Assembly (NCBI RefSeq): GCF_000226565.1 | Contig: NC_016041.1 | Coordinates: 3,038,001 to 3,102,000 of the forward strand | Origin: Glaciecola nitratireducens FR1064 | GTDB taxonomy: Bacteria; Pseudomonadota; Gammaproteobacteria; Enterobacterales; Alteromonadaceae | Reading direction: 5' to 3' | DNA: 64,000 nucleotides | In this document: piece after piece, positions 47,601-55,391 of the stretch | Layout: each line of letters begins with the position of its first letter | Numbering within the stretch: position 1 is the first letter of the stretch | Notes under the pieces: generated by a model | The model's database searches: none | What the model was told of the DNA's origin: nothing | The model's input: only the letters and a program-made list of their open reading frames with translations | Made by a program: the position numbers and the translations under genes

Positions 47601-48040
47601 CTCCTGAGACGGCAGGAATTGTGGTTTCCAAAGCCACTTCTGTATTCAGTGGCCTGCGCATTTTGTGCGTTGATGATCAGCAAGAAAACTTAGACGCTAT
47701 GCAAACATTATTGACCAAGTGGGGGATTGAAGTTCAAATCGCGCAAGACTACGAACAAGCAGTAGCCGTTGCTCAACACTTTTTGCCGCAAATCATACTG
47801 GTAGATTATCAATTAGGTAAAGGCCCTGACGGTTTAGCCATTATTGAAGCTATTCGTGCCTCATTAAATATGGTCATTCCCGCATGTTTGGTTACAGCAA
47901 AACGCGGTGACGAATTGGTAAAACTATGCCAAGAGCAAGGTGTTAACTATCTCAGTAAACCATTGAAGCCGGCGAAATTGAGAACATTAATTCAAAGTAT
48001 GACGAAATTCATTAGAGCAGCAAAAGTGAAAACAAAATAG
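44603..48040 (+). CDS. crbS: hybrid sensor kinase with SSS-type transporter domain (CrbS-like)
   Basis: A 1145-residue membrane hybrid kinase. An N-terminal sodium:solute symporter-like domain of 12-13 segments (about 1-490) is fused to a PAS domain (about 605-720), a coiled coil, HisKA with His792 (ASHDVLQPLNAAKL), HATPase, and a C-terminal receiver with Asp1068 (VDYQLGKGPDG). This is the CrbS/CbrA architecture that senses acetate or a related solute and signals to CrbR to switch on acs. Start ATG 44603 has AGGA about 7 nt upstream; an in-frame TTG five codons earlier is rejected. Confidence 0.9.
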   Translation: MSLGWLALALIYLCLLFWIAKWGDRNTPTSRWLTSTPLVYSLALGIYCTAWTFFGAVGQASRDNWLYLPILLGPIIVYVVFYRFIRKLILVSKKQHISTIADFISARYGKRQVVALLVTIIALLATIPYIALQLKAIGSLFTSISEQQHSNFVVVIATVFIAIFAMYFGTKNTDVTEYRRGLMLAISFESCIKLLALVLVAIVAYQYYEANPSNDIFVEFKSDEAIGTFYSFTFWAQTLMAAAAVICLPRQFHVAVVDNLNLEHLKQARWVFPLYLLIIACTIPVIAAAGDAIFSQSDIKADNYVLGLAILSESIALQVIVFIGGLSAATAMIIVATLTLSTMITNDVILPKILERISSQKTNKIRRIKLLRRIIIFLILTLAFLYQQQMTNETSLASIGLLAFSLVIHLLPSIVGGLYWKRGHAHGVYAGLVAGIVVWTMWLMLPILGGASAGIDQSESLSQAAMVSLLANIIAYITFSMITSSRLIDRIQAEAFVSPADIRSPLISTQPLTVTVDDLHTLISRFSGVERCEQLFNDYARRTNKEMRMQDPANDSFLSFCERALGGVVGSSSSKALIDSLVRGKKLDISEVVNFFEENAQAVEFNISALMTSLENLEQGISVVDKNLNLVAWNKSYVDLFNFPAEILSVGMPIEKLIRFNIAHSDGPPSEIEIRVQKRIERLKSGQAHKFTRKRDDGRVIETIGNPLPGGGFVTSFHDITGHVELQQALEETNISLEQRVRKRTEEVHSINAELRLEIERRNGAEKELIRARQEAENANASKSRFLALASHDVLQPLNAAKLYLSALQETKLDDDTAKIINKLNDSVVSSEALIGTILDISRLDQGELKPFIETVNVVETLTPIINEMSMKAAEKGLIFKHRVQEVWIRADRTYVYRIIQNLVSNAVKYTQSGKVLLTARKQKNSVIIEVRDTGIGIPTLQQAAIFSDFYRVENSNEQGIGLGLGVVKRLSQQLQCSIKVMSEEGKGSCFTIMFDLIDAPETAGIVVSKATSVFSGLRILCVDDQQENLDAMQTLLTKWGIEVQIAQDYEQAVAVAQHFLPQIILVDYQLGKGPDGLAIIEAIRASLNMVIPACLVTAKRGDELVKLCQEQGVNYLSKPLKPAKLRTLIQSMTKFIRAAKVKTK

Positions 48041-48131
48041 TTAAGGCAAACGGGTATTTGCGCGTTGCTCGCTTCCTTCCCGTATTTTGCAATTAGAGAA
48101 GCGCAAGTGAACTCAATGCTGAGGGCGGTGA

Positions 48132-48172
48132 AGTATTGATTGAGAGTATTGATTGCGAGTATTGAAATTGCG
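48132..48172 (+). repeat. 13-bp tandem repeat, three copies
   Basis: AGTATTGATTGAG, AGTATTGATTGCG and AGTATTGAAATTGCG run head to tail, the third with small changes. It lies in the gap between the CrbS-like gene and the VOC gene, with no gene that I can support across it. Confidence 0.6.
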
Positions 48173-48180
48173 CTCGAAGG

Positions 48181-48222
48181 ATTAGCCATCGTCAAAGCAT
48201 AACTCGCATGACGATGGCTAAT
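48181..48222. terminator. hairpin between crbS and VOC gene
   Basis: ATTAGCCATCGTC (48181-48193) pairs perfectly with GACGATGGCTAAT (48210-48222) around a 16-nt loop. It lies between convergent genes and may terminate both, but lacks a U-tract on either side. Confidence 0.5.
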
Positions 48223-48245
48223 AAATTCAGCGCGGTAACGCTACC

Positions 48246-48620
48246 TTATCGATGCAAAACGCACAACTTGTTGCCAGCTGGATCAAGCAAATAGGCCAAA
48301 TATAACTTCATGCTACCGCCTTCACGCCAGCCGGGAGGATCTTCACAATCGGTCCCACCGTTCGCTAGTCCCGCCGCGTGCCAAGCGTCCGCAATATCTG
48401 TTGTAGCAGCGGAGAATCCAATAGTGGTCCCGTTACCATGACTAGCAGGCTCACCGTCGATAGGTTTAGTTACAGCGAATATACCGCTATCGGTAAAATA
48501 AAAGCAGCGTCCCTTTTCGTCTATGACACCAGGCTCAAAACCCAGCGCTCCGAAAGTAGCATCATAAAATTTCTTTGATTCTTGAATATCGTTAGCGCCC
48601 AACATGATGTGACTAAACAT
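48246..48620 (-). CDS. VOC family (glyoxalase-like) protein
   Basis: A 124-residue vicinal-oxygen-chelate fold protein (MFSHIMLGANDIQESKKFYDATFGALGFEP is the classic opening; the C-terminal half ends in LLDPAGNKLCVLHR). Metal ligands are plausible at His4 and in the final strand. These proteins act as glyoxalases, dioxygenases or resistance proteins; the substrate is not known. ATG 48620 is supported by AAGGA; an in-frame extension of 20 residues upstream is unlikely. Confidence 0.87.
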   Translation of the reverse strand: MFSHIMLGANDIQESKKFYDATFGALGFEPGVIDEKGRCFYFTDSGIFAVTKPIDGEPASHGNGTTIGFSAATTDIADAWHAAGLANGGTDCEDPPGWREGGSMKLYLAYLLDPAGNKLCVLHR

Positions 48621-48705
48621 GTAAACATCCTTACAAATTGATTGAGGAAGTAATGTACAACACCGATTAGTCGAAAGCAAAGCGCTTGTTTTTTTACAAG
48701 AAGCG

Positions 48706-49146
48706 CTAATGTTTATTAATTAATTTCAGCAGTTCAACATTATCCTTTGAAATTGCGTCTTTACTTATCGTGTGGTCTATCAAGGCCGCTAAATTAGAAG
48801 AGAAATTATTTCTGAGCAAACCCATTGTTTTTGGCTCAGCAATAATATCGACGCTCTGAAGTTTATCTTTTTTTCGCGCCTGCTCAAGCTGGTCTGCAAC
48901 TTCCTTAACGAAGTTTTCACGGGCTTTATCTGTCGGCGACATTTCCACGCTCATAGAATCTCGACCATGAATATTCTTTCCTCCTGACATCACGCCGGGT
49001 CGATCGCTTACTATGTCTTTATCTTGTTTATGAGCGAAGCTGTTACCGAGTCCTCCTATCTTCTGCAAGCTTTTGCCCTCGTCAGTGTATTTGAAAAATG
49101 TCGCTTCTGAACCATTAGCGACAACTAGCCATGATTGCTTTTGCAT
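48706..49146 (-). CDS. host attachment family protein
   Basis: A 146-residue cytosolic protein of the family named for attachment to host cells. It opens with SWLVVANGSEATFFKY and has a mid-protein DIIAEPKTMGLLR motif and a C-terminal strand-helix unit. The fold is related to release-factor-like domains, so a ribosome or nucleic-acid link is possible; the attachment role is only historical. CGGAG precedes the ATG. It is 68 nt downstream of the PRC-barrel gene on the same strand, suggesting joint stress-type expression. Confidence 0.85.
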   Translation of the reverse strand: MQKQSWLVVANGSEATFFKYTDEGKSLQKIGGLGNSFAHKQDKDIVSDRPGVMSGGKNIHGRDSMSVEMSPTDKARENFVKEVADQLEQARKKDKLQSVDIIAEPKTMGLLRNNFSSNLAALIDHTISKDAISKDNVELLKLINKH

Positions 49147-49214
49147 AAATTTCTCCGTCTTAGGTATTTTTTGCTACTTATAATAATTTTAAAACGTAGC
49201 AAAACTAGGTATTA

Positions 49215-49967
49215 TTAAGATTTAAGTCGCTTTGCGTCTTGGGTAACTTTAGCCCTATATTCCGTATCATTTAATTTGTCTGGCTCATATTCCGGGCAGA
49301 CGTCAATTTCTTGAATGCTTAGTTTGCATTTTACGGTTTTACTTTCCCAGCTTATGCCATCAACTTGTTTGGGAGTTATCAGTACTTTTTTACCACCGGG
49401 GAGCCAGTTTCTCGTATCAATGACAATATATTTCAATGACCAATCGTATGTATCCAAAATGAAGTCGTGCACGTGGCCTTTGCTGCCATCAATTTCTTCC
49501 ACGTCGTAATCTTGGATCTCGTCGGCGGAGCGCAGGTGATTTGTCTTCTCAATTTCCGTTTTTTGAATGACAGCATGGGACAACATATCACGGTTGGTTA
49601 AAGCGCCAGGATAATGGTAATCCCCCCAGGCACTCTCCCCTGTCCAGTAATAACCGTAACCAAAATAATCGAAGTACCTCTTTTCAAATTCACGGGATAC
49701 GGTTTCTTGTTCTTCAACTTTAGGGCAGTTCTCAACCATTTCTTTGGTCATAGATACTCTAATTTCAGCATCATCAACATGGAATTTGAACAATGCTATT
49801 GGACTCAATAAGACCTTTTGGCTGAGGGGTAACCAAGCGTGGGTGTCAACAACTAAAAAGCGAGTTGTCCAGTAGCGGTCGTCAAAATAGACATCCTTTA
49901 CTCTTCCCAACTCACCATCACTGGCCTTGATATTTTTTGAGGTCAATTGCTTGAGGTTTATAAACAT
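49215..49967 (-). CDS. PRC-barrel domain protein
   Basis: A 250-residue protein with two PRC-barrel-like domains (about 1-75 and 120-200; TSKNIKASDGELGRVKDVYFDD and YDVEEIDGSKGHVHDFILD), each ending in DTRNWLPGGKKVLI-like or DTHAWLPLSQKVLL strands. No membrane segment is seen. PRC-barrels bind partners in RNA processing or photosynthetic complexes; the two-domain soluble type is common in stress-responsive loci. The ATG at 49967 is chosen because GAGGAG lies just upstream; an in-frame 13-codon extension is unlikely. Confidence 0.85.
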   Translation of the reverse strand: MFINLKQLTSKNIKASDGELGRVKDVYFDDRYWTTRFLVVDTHAWLPLSQKVLLSPIALFKFHVDDAEIRVSMTKEMVENCPKVEEQETVSREFEKRYFDYFGYGYYWTGESAWGDYHYPGALTNRDMLSHAVIQKTEIEKTNHLRSADEIQDYDVEEIDGSKGHVHDFILDTYDWSLKYIVIDTRNWLPGGKKVLITPKQVDGISWESKTVKCKLSIQEIDVCPEYEPDKLNDTEYRAKVTQDAKRLKS

Positions 49968-50058
49968 ATTCTCCTCCTCTTTAATCGAATCGGATTTACT
50001 AAACAAGGAACATTAAACGCATTGTCGTATGCAGGTTCACTTCCTATTTTTACTAACA

Positions 50059-50082
50059 CTAAAGCAGATTCGCTTTAGTGCT
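50059..50082. other. hairpin in the PRC-barrel / MBL intergenic region
   Basis: CACTAAAGC (50059-50067) pairs perfectly with GCTTTAGTG (50074-50082) around AGATTC. It lies in the 49968-50329 gap, about 92-115 nt upstream of the PRC-barrel start, and may be an operator or a leader hairpin. No gene is seen in the rest of the gap. Confidence 0.35.
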
Positions 50083-50329
50083 TTGCTCATGTGTTGGTTT
50101 AGAATACATAGCTTAACTATAGTTCAAATTATCAAAAATTCCACCTCGCCACCGACGCTTACATCATTAGAATCTAGTTGAAATGATGGTTGCTGCAAGC
50201 CAGCACTTGTCGATTACAACGCTTGTGCATTCAGTTTTCTAATACTTGATAATTCATAATTGTGCTTGGTATTACTGCGCATTATTGTTTTTAATGAACA
50301 TTCAAGAATAATTATATTACGGAGCATCC

Positions 50330-51355
50330 ATGCCAATTACTTTTATAGACGTGCCTATTCCAGAATCAGGCACACTGCAAAAAGTGGCTCCTGATATTTT
50401 TTGGTTGCGCATGCCGTTGCCGTTCGACCTCGACCATATTAATTTATATTTATTGGAAGATGGTGATGAAGGATATGCGTTGATCGACACCGGCATCGGG
50501 ACTAGTCGTGTTGAAGAGCTTTGGGAGGCATTGCTTGCTGAGTTAAAAAAACCAATTACCAAAGTGATCGTGACCCACATGCACCCAGATCATATTGGCA
50601 TGGCCGGATATCTAGTGGAAAAATTCAGAGTACCGCTGTACATGAGTCATTCCGAGTACTTTGTTGCTCGAGCTCTATCTGCCGGCAGCCGAGGTGCGTC
50701 AGATTGGCAAGATGATGAATATTTAGTGCGCTGCGGAATGTCGCAAGAATATGTAGCAAAGGCAAAACAAAATCGCAAAGAGAGCAAAGGAGTTGGTCAG
50801 GTTATTCGCCCTATTCCGCTACAGTACGAGCGTTTAGAGGAAGGAGATACCATTCCCATCGGTAGCGACGAGTGGCAGGTTATGATCGGTCGTGGACACT
50901 CTCCTGAACATGTTTGCTTGTATAGCGAGCAAAGAGCGGTGCTTATTTCAGGCGACCATGTGTTACCGGGGATATCTCCCAACATTGGCGTTTACAGCAC
51001 CGAACCAAATGCGAATGCATTGGAGCAATATTTAACTACCCTGCCGCAATTCCTGAACTTACCGAAGAATACGCTTGTGTTACCTTCACATAAACAGCCT
51101 TTCCATGGATTACATATTCGCGTGAATGAACTGATTGAGCATCATCATCTTCACTTGGATAATTTACGTGCATTTTGTCAACAAGCTAAGACCATCAATG
51201 ACTGTCTTCCGATTTTGTTTAAACGCAAACTTAATCCTCACAATATGTTTTTTGCAGTAGCTGAAGCTATTTCACACCTTAATTATTTGTATTTTTCAGG
51301 TGAGTTTAGCCGTGAAATAAATAAGGAAGGTCAGTTTATCTTCAAATCAAAATAA
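50330..51355 (+). CDS. MBL-fold metallo-hydrolase
   Basis: A 341-residue metallo-beta-lactamase-fold hydrolase. The zinc motif THMHPDHIG is at about 82-90; further ligands are GRGHSPEHVCLYS and SGDHVLPG, and the C-terminal PSHKQPFHGLH completes the site. Members of this type are found with acyl-CoA or lactone hydrolysis, but the substrate is not known here. CGGAG precedes the ATG. It stands as a single gene. Confidence 0.88.
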   Translation: MPITFIDVPIPESGTLQKVAPDIFWLRMPLPFDLDHINLYLLEDGDEGYALIDTGIGTSRVEELWEALLAELKKPITKVIVTHMHPDHIGMAGYLVEKFRVPLYMSHSEYFVARALSAGSRGASDWQDDEYLVRCGMSQEYVAKAKQNRKESKGVGQVIRPIPLQYERLEEGDTIPIGSDEWQVMIGRGHSPEHVCLYSEQRAVLISGDHVLPGISPNIGVYSTEPNANALEQYLTTLPQFLNLPKNTLVLPSHKQPFHGLHIRVNELIEHHHLHLDNLRAFCQQAKTINDCLPILFKRKLNPHNMFFAVAEAISHLNYLYFSGEFSREINKEGQFIFKSK

Positions 51356-51563
51356 TCCTCGGCTGAAGTTTAATGTCTTGCGCAACGCAATTAATCAATG
51401 ATGTTCCGCCCCGCCCTTTTGACTAGTTTCAGCTAGGTACAGTTTCTATTACCTCATTTTAATCTTAGGATAATGCTTTTATTCCTCTTAAAAATGAAGG
51501 TCGCGCATATACAGCAAGCACGATGCTCATCTTAGCAACAGCGGAAGACGCAAGGAGTGTGTG

Positions 51564-52457
51564 ATGATCTTTTATTCTAAATTCTCAATTGCAAAAGCAA
51601 TATTGTTATTGTTGGCATCTTTTGTATTAGCGCTGTTTTTAGCAACTGAGAGCGCACAAGCTTTTAACGACACAAGCCTACCCAATGTGCAGCTTGCAGA
51701 AGTATATGATAAGCAAAATGTGCAAGATTACCTTATCAGCGAAAAGTATGACGGCGTTCGTGCCATTTGGAAAGATCGCACCCTGCAATCGCGAAGCGGA
51801 AATATTATTCATGCTCCAACTTGGTTTACCGAGGGATTACCAGACGTTTGGCTAGACGGTGAATTGTGGTATCGAAGAGGAGATTTCGAATATGTGGTTT
51901 CAACCGTCAACAAAGATATTCCTGTTAATAGCGAATGGAAAAACATTACTTACATGGTGTTTGATGCGCCAAACTACAACGCCGACTTTCAAAGCAGAGC
52001 AACTTTCTATACCAGCTTAATACAGAGTTTACACCTTGCGCATGTAAAAGCCGTCGACCAATTTAGCTTAACTACGAATGCAGAGTTATCTGCTTATTTA
52101 AAAAATTATGTCGCAGAGGGAGCTGAAGGGTTAATGCTACAAAAAGCTGATGCCAAATTCGCCGATGGACGCAGTAGTAATTTGCTCAAGCTCAAACCAT
52201 ATATGGACGCCGAAGCACGGGTATTAGCTCACTTAGAGGGAAAAGGTAAATACCGGGACAAAGTTGGTGCGATACTGGTGCTTTATTCTAACGCGTCAGG
52301 CAGTAAAATTACGTTCAAGATTGGTAGCGGGTTTAGTGATGAGGAAAGAGCTAATCCGCCACCAATAGGCAGCGTTGTTACTTTCAAGTATCACGGCTTT
52401 ACTAAACGGGGCGTGCCTCGTTTTGCCAGCTACTTGCGAATGTATAAGCCATCGTAA
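51564..52457 (+). CDS. secreted ATP-dependent DNA ligase (LigE-type)
   Basis: A 297-residue minimal ATP-dependent DNA ligase consisting of a nucleotidyltransferase domain with the AMP-binding lysine K61 (SEKYDGVRA) and an OB domain, with no DNA-binding extension. A signal peptide (hydrophobic core about 10-27, AQA near 31-33) sends it to the periplasm. It seals nicks in extracellular or incoming DNA, possibly during DNA uptake, though the role in vivo is not proven. ATG 51564 has AAGGAG 6 nt upstream; the GTG one codon earlier is possible. Confidence 0.9.
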   Translation: MIFYSKFSIAKAILLLLASFVLALFLATESAQAFNDTSLPNVQLAEVYDKQNVQDYLISEKYDGVRAIWKDRTLQSRSGNIIHAPTWFTEGLPDVWLDGELWYRRGDFEYVVSTVNKDIPVNSEWKNITYMVFDAPNYNADFQSRATFYTSLIQSLHLAHVKAVDQFSLTTNAELSAYLKNYVAEGAEGLMLQKADAKFADGRSSNLLKLKPYMDAEARVLAHLEGKGKYRDKVGAILVLYSNASGSKITFKIGSGFSDEERANPPPIGSVVTFKYHGFTKRGVPRFASYLRMYKPS

Positions 52458-52637
52458 AATCCATTATAAACTAAAGTATAATTATCTGCGTGACGCGCAG
52501 GAACATACCTGTACGATATAACAAACTCTCCTTTGCCAATCCTGATTTACACGATATAGTGAAGTGACAGGCTATCTAAGCAAATCAATGTACTATTTTC
52601 GCTAGATAAAATTTACGTTAACAAGGAGTGGAATTCG

Positions 52638-54689
52638 ATGCAAAACCTCAAAGGCTTGTATCAGATCACCTCAAATAGCAATTTGTCGTACGACGAAAAA
52701 ATGAATGCTTTGCTACAGCTTGGTTTGGATTATTTTAAGCTTGAACTTGCTATTATAAGCAAAATCGATGGCGACGTTTATACCGTCCTGCACGGCATAT
52801 CGCCCGATAACTCGCTGCTTGTCGACACCACTTTTTCAGTAGCCGATACTTATTGTTTACATACCTTGGAGAACAACCAAGCCCTATCCTTCTATCATGC
52901 CGGTAAGAGTAATATAGCCCAACACCCGTGTTATCTAAATTTCGGTTTAGAAAGTTACATAGGTGCTCCTCTTGTGGTCGATGGTAAACGGTTTGGCACA
53001 ATTAACTTTTCAGCAGCATCTCCGAGAACAAGTCCTTTTAGCGACGAGGAACATGAATGTATAGAATTACTTTCACATTGGGTTGGTAATGAAATAGCGC
53101 TTCGTGAAAAGCTCACACTTCTGCATGAGCAACAAAAGACAATGGCTCGCCAGCAAGATATATTGGAACAAATGGGGCAGTTAGCTGGTGTCGGCGCTTG
53201 GGAAGTTGACCTTATTAGTGAAAAAGTTTACTGGTCTGCAGTAACCAAAAAAATTCATGATGTGGATGCCGATTTCGAACCTGAGCTAGCAACAGGGATC
53301 AATTTTTACAAAGAAGGAGAAAATCGAGATCGTATCACCCAATTAATTAATAGAGTGATACAACAAGGTGGCCACTTTTCTGGAGAGTTCGAAATTATCA
53401 CCCAAAAAGGCACCGCTAAATGGGTGGCCGTAAAAGGAAGAGCAGAGTTAGACGATGGCCAATGTGTAAGGTTAATCGGTGCATTTCAAGATATTACAAA
53501 ACAAGTAGATTCTCGGGTTCAGTTAGAGAATAGACACAAAGAGCTATCTCTAGCGCTCGAAGCACGCAGTTTATTTTTAGCCAATATGAGCCATGAAATT
53601 CGCACGCCCATCAATGGTGTGTTAGGCATGTTACAAATATTAGAAACCTCATCACTTTCTTCTGAACAGCAACGCTTTTTGGGATTGGCAAAAGATAGTG
53701 CGATATCTTTACTAGGCATCATCAGTGATATATTAGATTTCACTAAAGTTGATTCAGGCAAGTTAACCCTCGAAAAAGTGCCCGTAGATATCAACCTATT
53801 ACTTAACAACTGCGTCGATATTTTCAATCCTAGAGCCGAAAGTAAATCAATAAGTTTGACAAAACAACTTGATTCTACACAGCGCGTTAAGGCACTTACC
53901 GATCCAACCCGTCTGCGTCAAATTTGCTCAAACCTGCTGTCAAACGCAATTAAATTCACACATCATGGGCAGGTCAATATCAAGACCCAACTGACCTTGC
54001 GCGATAGCAAACGAGCCACGTTGACGATAATAGTTGAAGACACCGGAATGGGGATCACTGAGGCACAGAAAGCGCATTTATTTTCACCTTTTAGCCAAGC
54101 CGACGTTTCCACTACCCGTAAATTCGGTGGTACAGGACTAGGACTATCAATCACTCAAAAGATATGCCAACTAATGGGGGGTGATATAGGCATTGAAAGC
54201 ACGTTAAATAGAGGCAGCGAATTCAAAGCAACGATCAGCGTTGAGCTCATCGATGACGAAGAACAAACGTTGGACTCCAACGATGTTATGCCTAAAACGG
54301 TAGATTTGAGTCACCTTGAAGTATTAGTAGTTGAAGACAATGAAATCAATCAGGTGGTTGTAGGGGAAATGTTAAAGCAGCGAAACATTACTTATGACAT
54401 TGTAAATGATGGCGTTGAAGCATTGGCACATATTCAACATGAAGCAGACCGTGGACGTTCATTTTCGTTAATTTTAATGGATTGCCAAATGCCAAATATG
54501 GATGGATATGACACTACGAGACATATCAGGCAGCTACCAACACCTATTGCAACAATCCCTATTATTGCGTTGACTGCAAACGCCATGTCAGAGGAACGTG
54601 ACAAATGTTTCGCCTGCGGTATGAATGAGTATTTATCTAAACCAGTAGAACGTTCGTTATTGTATTCTATGCTCGAGAAGTTCGCCTAA
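52638..54689 (+). CDS. GAF-PAS hybrid sensor histidine kinase
   Basis: A 683-residue soluble hybrid kinase: GAF domain (about 15-155), PAS (about 180-295), HisKA with His319 (ANMSHEIRTPINGVLGML), HATPase (FGGTGLGLSIT near 496-507) and a receiver with Asp615 (LMDCQMPNMDG). No membrane segment is found, so it reads an internal signal. AAGGAG lies 9 nt before the ATG. Its partner is unknown; the nearest regulator gene is crbR, on the opposite strand, but no operon link exists. Confidence 0.9.
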   Translation: MQNLKGLYQITSNSNLSYDEKMNALLQLGLDYFKLELAIISKIDGDVYTVLHGISPDNSLLVDTTFSVADTYCLHTLENNQALSFYHAGKSNIAQHPCYLNFGLESYIGAPLVVDGKRFGTINFSAASPRTSPFSDEEHECIELLSHWVGNEIALREKLTLLHEQQKTMARQQDILEQMGQLAGVGAWEVDLISEKVYWSAVTKKIHDVDADFEPELATGINFYKEGENRDRITQLINRVIQQGGHFSGEFEIITQKGTAKWVAVKGRAELDDGQCVRLIGAFQDITKQVDSRVQLENRHKELSLALEARSLFLANMSHEIRTPINGVLGMLQILETSSLSSEQQRFLGLAKDSAISLLGIISDILDFTKVDSGKLTLEKVPVDINLLLNNCVDIFNPRAESKSISLTKQLDSTQRVKALTDPTRLRQICSNLLSNAIKFTHHGQVNIKTQLTLRDSKRATLTIIVEDTGMGITEAQKAHLFSPFSQADVSTTRKFGGTGLGLSITQKICQLMGGDIGIESTLNRGSEFKATISVELIDDEEQTLDSNDVMPKTVDLSHLEVLVVEDNEINQVVVGEMLKQRNITYDIVNDGVEALAHIQHEADRGRSFSLILMDCQMPNMDGYDTTRHIRQLPTPIATIPIIALTANAMSEERDKCFACGMNEYLSKPVERSLLYSMLEKFA

Positions 54690-54736
54690 GGGGGCTTTCT
54701 ATCCCATCATTTAATCCGTTTGCAAACAAACAGTGG

Positions 54737-55381
54737 CTACTTTGCTGGCGGCTCTAGCTGAAGTTCACTGGCGATTAAGACAGCTTGTGTGCGATTGTTG
54801 ATGCTCAGTTTTCTGAATATTGCAGTAACATGAGCTTTCACTGTGGCCTCTGCTATATCTAAGTTGTAGCCAATTTGTTTATTAAGCAATCCATCACGCA
54901 TGTAACACAACACCTTATATTGCGCTGGCGTGAGGCTTGCAACATTTTCAGCTAATACAGAGAAGTCCTCATCAACGTGTTCAATTTGCTGCCTAACGCT
55001 CTCCGGCACCCAAACGTCACCATCTAACATTGCGTTTACCGCATCACCAATATTTTTTGCGCTCGCTGTTTTTGGAATAAAACCCATTGCGCCAACGCCA
55101 ATTACTTTAGATATTAGAGATGCATCCTCAGTGCCAGAAACAACCGCAATAGGAAGGTCAGGGAAGGTTTTTTGAATATGCAGTAATCCAAACAAGTCGC
55201 TGCTGCCAGGCATGTGCAAATCCAGTAAAAGCAAGTCTACATCGTGTTCGTGCAGTACTTTTACCGTTTCATTTAAATCACCAGATTCAAGTATATTCAG
55301 ATCACTAAACGCCATACATAACGCCCCTTTCAGGGCGTCACGATACAGAGGATGGTCGTCTGCTATAAGCAGGTTTACCAT
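54737..55381 (-). CDS. crbR: LuxR-type response regulator of the acetate switch (CrbR-like)
   Basis: A 214-residue response regulator: receiver with D8/D9, phosphoacceptor D54 (LLLLDLHMPG) and K104, then a LuxR-type HTH (LTPAQYKVLCYMRDGLLNKQIGYNLDIAEATVKAHVTAIFRKL). It is the likely partner of the CrbS-like kinase and activator of acs. It lies 10 nt downstream of acs on the same strand, so acs and its regulator are probably co-transcribed. AAGGG precedes the ATG by 7 nt. The name is by context and family resemblance. Confidence 0.87.
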   Translation of the reverse strand: MVNLLIADDHPLYRDALKGALCMAFSDLNILESGDLNETVKVLHEHDVDLLLLDLHMPGSSDLFGLLHIQKTFPDLPIAVVSGTEDASLISKVIGVGAMGFIPKTASAKNIGDAVNAMLDGDVWVPESVRQQIEHVDEDFSVLAENVASLTPAQYKVLCYMRDGLLNKQIGYNLDIAEATVKAHVTAIFRKLSINNRTQAVLIASELQLEPPAK

Positions 55382-55391
55382 ACCAATTCCC

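Noticed and set aside
47992-48195. A 67-codon minus-strand frame at the end of the CrbS-like gene
   Set aside because: It reads antisense through the receiver domain and the 13-bp tandem repeats; no family match or ribosome site.
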